A stretch of 64,000 nucleotides of DNA from Bacteroidales bacterium. Lineage in GTDB: Bacteria; Bacteroidota; Bacteroidia; Bacteroidales; F082. The notes under the pieces were generated by a model. The model had not been told where the DNA came from. It saw nothing but the letters and a program-made list of their open reading frames with translations, and made no database searches. The stretch is taken from positions 1-64,000 of the forward strand of contig JAFRRS010000002.1 in the NCBI GenBank assembly GCA_017427985.1, written 5' to 3'. Below, piece after piece: positions 14,905 to 21,529 of this stretch; position 1 is the stretch's first letter, and every line of letters starts with the position of its first letter. Made by a program: the position numbers and the translations under genes.

Positions 14905-16001
14905 ATCTTTCCTTTTATTAAAATATCTCCGTTAATATTTTGAATATCAATGTTTTTCAAATTTATTGCATCGCTCATTTTATCTATTCCCTTGCCAGAA
15001 ACAGGCGTTTTGGCATCATCGCCGCCAATGATTTTCGGTGCTATGAACGCCCAAACCTCATCAACGCAGCCTGCCTCCAAAAATGCTGCGTTTAGTGTAC
15101 TGCCACCTTCCAATAATAATGAATCAATGCCGAGGGAACCTAATTGTGTCATCAAATCGTTGATGTCAACGTGACCGTTATTTGATTTGCATTCAAGGAT
15201 TTCGATGTCCGTAGAGACGCACGGCCGTGCGTCTCTACAATCGTCGCGTTTGATTGTCGCAACAATTGTTCTGTATTCTTTCGCTGTCTTAACCAATTTA
15301 GAATCAATCGGTATTCTCAATTTTGAATCAACGACTATTCTAATCGGTTGATGCGGATTTCCTTCCGACCTGACATTCAGCATCGGGTCATCGGCTAATA
15401 CGGTGCCAATTCCAACGATAACGCCTGAAAGCTCGCTTCTGAGCTCATGAACCATCTTTCGGGACTCATCGCTCGTCACCCACCTCGAATCGCCCGTGTG
15501 AGCCGCTATTTTGCCGTCGAGGGTCATTGCAGTCTTCATGATGACGTAAGGACGCTTGGTGGTGATGTATTTCAGAAAAACCTTGATCAATTCACGAATC
15601 TCTTTCTCGCAAAGCCCAACTTCGACATCAATGCCCGCATCTTGCAAAATTTTAACGCCTTTCCCCGCAACCAGAGGATTTGGGTCAAGGATGCCAACAA
15701 AGACTTTTTTGATGCCTTTTTCAATGATTATTTCGGTGCAAGGAGGCGTTTTCCCGTAGTGGCAGCAAGGTTCAAGTGTCACATAAAGTGAAGTACCTTT
15801 AGTATCTGATTGACAACGTAATAATGCATTACGTTCAGCGTGAAATTCGCCGTATTTCTCATGGTAACCTTCAGCGACAATCTCTCCGTCTTTCACCACC
15901 ACGCATCCCACCAAAGGATTAGGATGGACGAAGCCTCCGCCCTTCTTCGCGAGCTCTATTGCCCGCCTCATGTACTCGATGTCTTTTTCGCAATATGACA
16001 T
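14889..16001 (-). CDS. ribD: Bifunctional deaminase/reductase RibD, carrying an in-frame palindromic-element peptide
   Basis: 370 aa. The N-terminal deaminase domain has the zinc motif HAERNAL (H54, E56) with PCCHYGKTPPC (78-88). The C-terminal reductase domain has TLDGKIAAHTGDSRWVT (160-176) and LLLEGGSTLN. It catalyses the second and third steps of riboflavin synthesis. Residues 255-265, CRDARPCVSTD, are encoded by a 28-bp perfect palindrome and fall in a loop between two reductase strands (TIVATI and IEILE) where relatives have a short variable turn. The same peptide occurs in the kinase at 19294. It is the first gene after the FMN riboswitch. Confidence 0.95.
   Translation of the reverse strand: MSYCEKDIEYMRRAIELAKKGGGFVHPNPLVGCVVVKDGEIVAEGYHEKYGEFHAERNALLRCQSDTKGTSLYVTLEPCCHYGKTPPCTEIIIEKGIKKVFVGILDPNPLVAGKGVKILQDAGIDVEVGLCEKEIRELIKVFLKYITTKRPYVIMKTAMTLDGKIAAHTGDSRWVTSDESRKMVHELRSELSGVIVGIGTVLADDPMLNVRSEGNPHQPIRIVVDSKLRIPIDSKLVKTAKEYRTIVATIKRDDCRDARPCVSTDIEILECKSNNGHVDINDLMTQLGSLGIDSLLLEGGSTLNAAFLEAGCVDEVWAFIAPKIIGGDDAKTPVSGKGIDKMSDAINLKNIDIQNINGDILIKGKICSRE
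15211..15238. repeat. 28-bp perfect palindrome inside ribD (copy 1)
   Basis: GTAGAGACGCACGG followed by its exact reverse complement. Together with flanking T and GGAC, 33 nt are identical to the copy at 20096-20123. It is in frame with ribD and encodes CRDARPCVSTD. Confidence 0.9.
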
Positions 16002-16030
16002 AAAAAAAGCCCCAAATAAACATCAGGGCA
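16002..16030 (-). terminator. Terminator-like hairpin between FMN riboswitch and ribD
   Basis: On the minus strand GCCCT, an 11-nt loop and GGGGC are followed by seven T that end at the ribD ATG. The position right after the aptamer suggests the expression platform of the riboswitch: an attenuator formed when FMN is bound, which could also hide the ribosome entry region. Confidence 0.6.
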
Positions 16031-16055
16031 GCATATTTTGAAAAATTAAACAAAC

Positions 16056-16168
16056 AAACTTCTCTCATCCGGACTGTCACCGTCGGTTTCGGAATTCCAC
16101 CGAATCAGTTCCCAAAGGAAGTCGCGGACTGTCACCGCCGGAAAGGAATTTCACCTTGCCCTGAAGTT
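16056..16168 (-). promoter_or_regulatory. FMN riboswitch (RFN element)
   Basis: The minus strand contains the conserved RFN segments in order: AGGGCAAGGTGAAATTCC, CCGGCGGTGACAGTCCGCGA, GGTGGAATTCCGAAACC and CGACGGTGACAGTCCGGATG followed by AGAGAA. Their pairing gives the six-stem junction that binds FMN. It stands between a -7 box at 16177 and ribD and should repress the ribD-ribE-ribBA-ribH operon when FMN is abundant. Confidence 0.96.
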
Positions 16169-16176
16169 TTCGACTG

Positions 16177-16184
16177 CAAAAATA
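16177..16184 (-). promoter_or_regulatory. -7 promoter box for the rib operon
   Basis: TATTTTTG followed by C on the minus strand, immediately upstream of the RFN element, so transcription starts just before the aptamer. Confidence 0.6.
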
Positions 16185-16204
16185 CACAAATTTTTGATGT
16201 TGTG

Positions 16205-17170
16205 CTATATTTTATTGCATTTTTTTAACAAAATGAAGTCAAGGGTGACCATCGCAGCCATTGCCTCAACGATTGGAAGCACGCGTGGCGCAACGCAGAT
16301 ATCATGACGGCCTTGTATCTCCAATGTTGTCGGATTGCCATGAATATCAACGGTTTGCTGTGGCAGCATTATCGACGGAATCGGCTTGAAAGCGACATTG
16401 AAAACGATATCTTCGCCGTTTGTGATACCGCCTTGAACGCCGCCGGAATGATTGGTTTTGGTGCGGATTCGCCCACAGTCATTTATGAACTCATCGTTAC
16501 ACTCACTGCCTCTCATTCTCGCAGCGCTGAAGCCTTCTCCGATTTCAAAGCCCTTTGCCGCGTTGATGCTCATCATAGCATGAGCCAAAACCGCATGGAA
16601 TTTCATGAAAGCGGGCTCTCCAAGACCAACTGGTGCGTTTTTGATGATTCCTTGGACAACCGCGCCAACAGTGTCTTTCTCTCTCTCCTCGCCCATCTGA
16701 ATCACATTCGATTGAATTTCAATGCCTTGCGATGTCAAAATCTGTTTTGCGATGGCACCTGCAACTACACATGGCAGCAACGTCCTCGCCGAACCTCTTC
16801 CGCCCCCAGCATAGTCCCTTATTCCGTATTTTTCTTGGTATGTGAAATCGGCATGTGAGGGACGAAAAACGTTCTTAATATTCTCATAATCAGACGTTTT
16901 TGCGTCTTTATTGCGAATTAAAAACGCTATCGGAGCGCCTGTTGTCTTGCCTTCAAACAGTCCGGAAAGATATTCCACCTCGTCAGGTTCTTTCCTGGTT
17001 GACATGGTATTGTTTTGCCCTGGTTTTCGTCGCGATAACTCCTTTTCAATCAAAGATTTATCTAATAAAATACCTGCTGGGCAGCCATCGATTACTCCGC
17101 CTATTGCAGGACCGTGGGATTCACCGAAGGTGGTTAAACAAAATGCCGTTCCAAATGTATTTGAATTCAT
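16205..17170 (-). CDS. aroC: Chorismate synthase, compact form
   Basis: 321 aa, about 30-40 residues shorter than usual. It converts EPSP to chorismate with reduced FMN, the last shikimate-pathway step. Visible signatures are FGESHGPAIGGVIDG (16-30), RRKPGQ (47-52), RPSHADFTY and YGIRDYAGGGRGSAR (near 115-129) and MRGSE / NHSGGVQGGITNG. The missing stretch lies after residue 158 (IQSNVIQMG), where relatives carry an extra segment before the DTxGG motif; here EEREKDTVGAVV follows at once. Active-site histidines near positions 19 and 108 are retained, so it is probably active. It stands downstream of the DUF349 gene, just after a palindrome. Confidence 0.93.
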   Translation of the reverse strand: MNSNTFGTAFCLTTFGESHGPAIGGVIDGCPAGILLDKSLIEKELSRRKPGQNNTMSTRKEPDEVEYLSGLFEGKTTGAPIAFLIRNKDAKTSDYENIKNVFRPSHADFTYQEKYGIRDYAGGGRGSARTLLPCVVAGAIAKQILTSQGIEIQSNVIQMGEEREKDTVGAVVQGIIKNAPVGLGEPAFMKFHAVLAHAMMSINAAKGFEIGEGFSAARMRGSECNDEFINDCGRIRTKTNHSGGVQGGITNGEDIVFNVAFKPIPSIMLPQQTVDIHGNPTTLEIQGRHDICVAPRVLPIVEAMAAMVTLDFILLKKCNKI

Positions 17171-17182
17171 ATTAAAACACGT

Positions 17183-17206
17183 GGGGCGAACGCATGCGTT
17201 CGCCCC
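17183..17206. repeat. 24-bp perfect palindrome ahead of aroC
   Basis: GGGGCGAACGCA followed by its exact complement, flanked by GT and TAC, in the 56-bp gap between the DUF349 gene and aroC. It belongs to a GTAGGGGCG...CGCCCCTAC type distinct from the one inside ribD. It could be a processing or attenuation hairpin on the shared transcript. Confidence 0.8.
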
Positions 17207-17226
17207 TACAGGATGTTCAGTGTTAA

Positions 17227-19125
17227 TTATTGTTCGTTTAAAATCTTTATCTTTGCCTCAAGAACTTTGACATCGTTCTTGATTTTTGCGATTTTCTTCT
17301 CATATTCAGCCTTCAGAAGGTCTGACTGCTTGCTGCTTGCGAAGAATCCGATGTTGTTTTCCAAAGTCGATATCTCGTCACGCAACTTCTGAATCTTGTT
17401 CTGGAGGTTGAGACGTTCTCTTCTGACCTTGTCGCGTGAATCCGGATCTTCTTTCAAGCCTGAAATCATGGTGCGGTACTCGCTGGCTGTCAATTCGTTA
17501 TCGTTGGCGCGCATCTTGTCGAACATGCCGTCGATGAGGCTGCGATATTCGTTTTGGATAGCGTCTTTCACCTTCATCGGGACGTGACCGACTGCCATCC
17601 ATTCTCTCTGGAATCCGCGGATAGCCTCCATGTTTTCGTTGCGGTCTTTCTTCATCTCGTATGCCTTGATGCGCTCGATGATGGCTTTCTTCGCCTTCAG
17701 ATTCTCGTCCTCTTCGCCTTTAATTCCTGAGAAATGCTCTGATTTCTTGCCGAAGAAGGCATCGCAGGCGCTGCGGAAACGTTTCCATATCTTGTCGGAA
17801 TGGCGTTTCGGAACAGGACCGATGGTCTTCCATTCTTCCTGAAGCTTCTTGATGCGGTCGGTGGTCTTTTTCCATTCAGTTGAATCAACAAGATTCTCGA
17901 CCTCAACGCAAATCTGCAGCTTCTTGTTATAATTCTCCGTCTGCTGCACCTTGAGCTTGCTGAAGAATTCCTTCTTTGCCTCGAAGAATGTGTTCATCGA
18001 ACCCTTGAAACGGTTCCAGATTTCGTCGCTTTGCTTCTTCTGGACTGGTCCGATCTGTTTCCACATCTTGAACAGCTCGTTGACGTCGTTTGATTTCTTC
18101 TGATATGCGTTAATGCTGTTAACAGATTCATTTACAATCTCTTCCATCTTCTCGCAGATGGCTGCTTTTGCCTCGTAGTTGGCTTTCTGTTCCTCTTCAA
18201 GCTTGGAATAATGCTCGCGGCGAATCTGGTTAACCTTGTCGGTGGTGTTCTTGAAACGCTCCCAGATTTCGTCTTTCTTGTCCTGCGGAACCGGTCCGAT
18301 TTCCTTCCATTCGTCGTGGTATTTCTGGAGAAGTTTGAACGCTTTTGTCAGCGATTTCTCGAGAAGCAGAAGCTCTGCTTTTTCGCAAAGTTCGATTTTC
18401 GCTTCAAGATTCTTCTTCAGGTCGAGGTCACGTAACTCTCTGTTAATCTTTACTTTATCGTAGAATTTTTCGATAAGGAAATGATATGTGTTCCAGATGT
18501 TAGAAATCTCATTTGCCGGAACCTGGCCGATTTCTTTCCATCTATCCTGAAGCTCGCGGAAATCGTCGTATGTCTTTTTCAGCGTCTCTTCAGAGTAAAT
18601 CAGCTGCTTAAGTTCCTCAATAATAGCGAGTTTCTGTTTGAGATTCTCGTTTTTCTGTTTTTCAAGTTCCTCTTTATATTTGTCTTTGTTTTTCTTGTAA
18701 ATGTCGAAAGCAGCCTTGAAACGAGTCTCGAGCGGGTCGTCTTTGTGCTCGTAGCTGTCTTTGTCGCCACCGTCAAGAATGAACTGCTCCATTTCGCGGT
18801 CACGGTCTTCCTTGTTGAGTTTCAGGAAGTTAGACTTGATTGCGACAACCTTGTCCTTGATTTTCATGATGTCCTGTTCCTGGACTGTTTCTTCAAGCAA
18901 TTCAACGAGTTGGAGTTTGTTAAGGTTAGAGAAGTCAAATTCGGTCTCCTCTTCAATTTCCTCGTTGTCATTTGCCAAATCAAGGTCGGTGTCCTGAGGT
19001 AATTCCTCGTCTTTTGGAAGCATTTCTTCTTCGTTTACATCAATTTTCACATTGATTTTTACAGAACCAGGCAAAATTGTCGGTTTGTTGAGTTTCTCAA
19101 TTGTCTTGAGGTCGGTAGCGTTCAT
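17227..19125 (-). CDS. DUF349 repeat protein
   Basis: 632 aa, largely charged helices. After an acidic N-terminal region (about 1-75), at least five DUF349 repeats each carry a variant of W-K-x-I-G-P-V-P (WKEIGQVP, WKEIGPVP, WKQIGPVQ, WKTIGPVP, WMAVGHVP) followed by an IWxRFK-type helix. A coiled coil closes the protein (about 580-632). The family is conserved across Bacteroidota and Actinobacteria without an agreed function. There is no signal peptide, so it is cytosolic. A -7 box lies about 93 nt upstream. Confidence 0.9.
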   Translation of the reverse strand: MNATDLKTIEKLNKPTILPGSVKINVKIDVNEEEMLPKDEELPQDTDLDLANDNEEIEEETEFDFSNLNKLQLVELLEETVQEQDIMKIKDKVVAIKSNFLKLNKEDRDREMEQFILDGGDKDSYEHKDDPLETRFKAAFDIYKKNKDKYKEELEKQKNENLKQKLAIIEELKQLIYSEETLKKTYDDFRELQDRWKEIGQVPANEISNIWNTYHFLIEKFYDKVKINRELRDLDLKKNLEAKIELCEKAELLLLEKSLTKAFKLLQKYHDEWKEIGPVPQDKKDEIWERFKNTTDKVNQIRREHYSKLEEEQKANYEAKAAICEKMEEIVNESVNSINAYQKKSNDVNELFKMWKQIGPVQKKQSDEIWNRFKGSMNTFFEAKKEFFSKLKVQQTENYNKKLQICVEVENLVDSTEWKKTTDRIKKLQEEWKTIGPVPKRHSDKIWKRFRSACDAFFGKKSEHFSGIKGEEDENLKAKKAIIERIKAYEMKKDRNENMEAIRGFQREWMAVGHVPMKVKDAIQNEYRSLIDGMFDKMRANDNELTASEYRTMISGLKEDPDSRDKVRRERLNLQNKIQKLRDEISTLENNIGFFASSKQSDLLKAEYEKKIAKIKNDVKVLEAKIKILNEQ

Positions 19126-19218
19126 TTTTTGATAAATGTTTGATATTCAATAATTTAATTAAGTTGTTATCAGAGTTTCGCCAATGCAAAACACGATATG
19201 GGAGTAAAAATCTCGCTG

Positions 19219-19226
19219 CAAAGATA
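19219..19226 (-). promoter_or_regulatory. -7 promoter box for the DUF349 gene
   Basis: TATCTTTG followed by C on the minus strand, 93 nt before the start. Confidence 0.5.
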
Positions 19227-19267
19227 ATAAATTTCTCATGAATTGAAAATATTTTAAAAAAAATTTG

Positions 19268-19275
19268 TAAGTTTG
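19268..19275 (+). promoter_or_regulatory. -7 promoter box for the AmgK-like/MurU-like/AddB-like operon
   Basis: TAAGTTTG, 18 nt before the ATG at 19294. Confidence 0.5.
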
Positions 19276-19293
19276 TAAGCTAAAAAATTGGTT

Positions 19294-20784
19294 ATGCTGA
19301 CTTTGGACGAGATCAAGAAAAATATTGCTGAACTTATTGAAAATATTGGAGAAAATGCTTTGGAAATCACTGCGATGCCGAGTTCGGGCTCGTCGAGGCG
19401 TTATTTCAGAATAAAAACGGATAAGCGTTTTTTGATTGGTGCTTATAATATAAACATTGAGGAAAACGACGCTTTTTTCAGTTTTTCAAAGCATTTTCAT
19501 GAATGCAGACTGCCCGTTCCTGAGATTTTGGCGGTATCCCCATCCAAAGAAATCTATGTCCAAACGGATTTGGGTGATGTCACTTTGTTTAACTATGTGG
19601 AAAACTGTCTTAAAAACGGCAAATATGATGATAAAACAATTGATTTATATAAAAAATCTCTCGATAAACTCATTGATTTTCAGATAATTGGGCATAATGG
19701 TCTTGATTATTCCAAGGCATTCCCCACCCCTGCTTTCGACGAGATGTCGATAATGGAAGATTTGAATTATTTCAAATATTGTTTTTTGAAGGAACAAGAG
19801 GAGATTTCATTTAACGAGACTCGTCTTGACACTGATTTTCAGCGACTTGCAAAATATATTCTTGAAGCTCCGTCAGACTTTTTCATGTATCGTGATTTCC
19901 AGTCAAGAAATATCATGATTGTCGATAACGAGCCTTATTTCATTGATTATCAGGGCGGAAGAAAAGGACCTTTGCAATATGACGTGGTTTCGTTGCTTTA
20001 TCAGGTGAAGGCCCGGATTCCAGAGGAGATTAGGAAAGAATTGATTGAATATTATAAACAAAAATTGTCGAAATCGTTTGAATTATCGAAATCGTGTAGA
20101 GACGCACGGCCGTGCGTCTCTACGGACGTTTTTGACAAATATTTCCCCGCGTTTGTTCTGTTGAGATTGCTTCAGGTTCTTGGAGCGTATGGTTTTAGAG
20201 GATTGATTCAGAAGAAATTGCACTTCATGCAAAGCATTCCATACGCAATAAAGGAAATCATGAAAGTGAACGAGAAATGGGCTTTGCCGTTTGAACTACC
20301 CGAATTGCAGTCTGTGATTAGCCATTTTGCTATTTTGTTGAAAAAATATGAAAGCGTTGAACCTGAGCAACTTACAATAACCGTAAACAGTTTTTCATTT
20401 AAAAATGGCGGCGTTCCTTACGACAAAAGCGGTAATGGAGGCGGTTTCGTCTTCGATTGCAGAGCATTGCCAAATCCAGGACGTTATGTGGAATACAAAA
20501 AAAGCACAGGAGAAGACCAAGATGTTATTGAGTTTTTAGAAGACAAATCTGATGTGCATTTCTTCCTGCAAAACGTTCAAATGATTGTTTTTCAATCGAT
20601 TGACAATTATTTGGAACGAGGTTTCAAGAACCTGCAAATCAATTTCGGGTGCACGGGCGGTCAGCATCGGTCGGTGTTTTTCGCACAAAAAATCGGGGAA
20701 CTGATTCACGGAAACTACCCAATGGTTAGGGTCGAAATCAATCATTTGGCACAACATATATCTCACGTTTATGAAGCAAAGTAG
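19294..20784 (+). CDS. AmgK-like sugar kinase fused to a RapZ C-terminal domain
   Basis: 496 aa from the ATG at 19294 (a TTG two codons earlier is possible). Residues about 1-330 are an aminoglycoside-phosphotransferase-fold kinase with catalytic loop YRDFQSRN (199-206) and metal-binding FIDYQGG (217-223). This group includes AmgK, the anomeric N-acetylmuramate/GlcNAc kinase of peptidoglycan recycling. Residues about 360-480 match the C-terminal domain of RapZ: DCRALPNPG (388-396) and GCTGGQHRS (452-460), the part of RapZ that binds glucosamine-6-phosphate. Residues 268-278 are CRDARPCVSTD, encoded by the same 28-bp palindrome as in ribD. It overlaps the MurU-like gene by 14 bp. The sensing role of the second domain is inferred. 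Confidence 0.85.
   Translation: MLTLDEIKKNIAELIENIGENALEITAMPSSGSSRRYFRIKTDKRFLIGAYNINIEENDAFFSFSKHFHECRLPVPEILAVSPSKEIYVQTDLGDVTLFNYVENCLKNGKYDDKTIDLYKKSLDKLIDFQIIGHNGLDYSKAFPTPAFDEMSIMEDLNYFKYCFLKEQEEISFNETRLDTDFQRLAKYILEAPSDFFMYRDFQSRNIMIVDNEPYFIDYQGGRKGPLQYDVVSLLYQVKARIPEEIRKELIEYYKQKLSKSFELSKSCRDARPCVSTDVFDKYFPAFVLLRLLQVLGAYGFRGLIQKKLHFMQSIPYAIKEIMKVNEKWALPFELPELQSVISHFAILLKKYESVEPEQLTITVNSFSFKNGGVPYDKSGNGGGFVFDCRALPNPGRYVEYKKSTGEDQDVIEFLEDKSDVHFFLQNVQMIVFQSIDNYLERGFKNLQINFGCTGGQHRSVFFAQKIGELIHGNYPMVRVEINHLAQHISHVYEAK
20096..20123. repeat. 28-bp perfect palindrome inside the AmgK-like gene (copy 2)
   Basis: Identical over 33 nt (including flanking T and GGAC) to the element in ribD, and read in the same frame and orientation relative to coding, giving the identical peptide CRDARPCVSTD. 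Confidence 0.9.
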
Positions 20785-21529
20785 AAGAACGGCATTTATC
20801 CTCGCGGCAGGTCTCGGGACTCGTTTAAAAGAGCTTACAAGTAACACTCCAAAGGCTTTAGTATCAATAAATAATAAGCCATTACTTGAAGTTATACTTA
20901 AAGAGTTGATAAAGCAGGATTTTAATCATATTGTGGTTAATGTTCATCATTTTGGAGAGCAAATAATCAAATTTTTGGAGGATTTCTCCACCACGCTGCG
21001 CTCCGGTCGAAATGGCGTGATTATTGAGATTTCTGACGAACGACCGCTGCTGATGGACACTGGAGGGGCTATTTTGCAGGCTCTGCCCTATTTTGCGCAA
21101 AGCGAAGTGGTGCTGGTTCACAATGTCGATGTGCTCACAAACGTTGATTTAAAAGGCTTTTACGACGATTTCTGCAAAAGCGATGATGCCGCATGGCTTT
21201 TGACGCAGGAACGTAGCAGCCGACGCAAATTGGTATTTGATGATGATGATAATTTCCTTGGCAGATTCAATACTGAAACCAATGATTACGATGGGAACGG
21301 CGCAATTCCAAACAGCTGCAAGTTATTGTCATTTAGCGGAATACATCTTTTCAGACCAGAATATTTTAATGGTTTTGAAGTAAAACCATGCTATATTTTT
21401 GAATTATATCAAAAAATCGCTGAAAATCAGAGAGTTAAGTCAAAACTGATACATCCCGACTATTGGTTTGATTTGGGAACACTGGAGCAATTGAAAAATG
21501 CGGAGTCATGGCTTTTATCAAGAAAATAA
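20771..21529 (+). CDS. MurU-like nucleotidyltransferase (sugar-1-phosphate uridylyltransferase)
   Basis: 252 aa. The opening FILAAGLGTRLKELTSNTPK (9-28) is the nucleotide-binding signature of sugar-1-phosphate nucleotidyltransferases, and HNVDVLTNVD holds the metal-binding aspartate. Beside an AmgK-like kinase it is best read as N-acetylmuramate/GlcNAc-1-phosphate uridylyltransferase, which would return recycled amino sugars to UDP-MurNAc without going through GlcN6P. Residues 72-82 (FSTTLRSGRNG) are encoded by a REP-like element and interrupt a strand-turn that is short in relatives. It overlaps both neighbours (14 and 22 bp). Confidence 0.8.
   Translation: MKQSRRTAFILAAGLGTRLKELTSNTPKALVSINNKPLLEVILKELIKQDFNHIVVNVHHFGEQIIKFLEDFSTTLRSGRNGVIIEISDERPLLMDTGGAILQALPYFAQSEVVLVHNVDVLTNVDLKGFYDDFCKSDDAAWLLTQERSSRRKLVFDDDDNFLGRFNTETNDYDGNGAIPNSCKLLSFSGIHLFRPEYFNGFEVKPCYIFELYQKIAENQRVKSKLIHPDYWFDLGTLEQLKNAESWLLSRK
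20981..21016. repeat. REP-like element embedded in the MurU-like gene (copy 2 of the family)
   Basis: GATTTCTCCACCACGCTGCG continuing to CGGTCGAAATGGCG, which aligns with the intergenic element at 12314-12352. It is in frame and encodes DFSTTLRSGRNG. Confidence 0.65.

Noticed and set aside
16304-16858. 184-codon plus-strand open frame
   Set aside because: Antisense shadow of aroC without recognisable domain.
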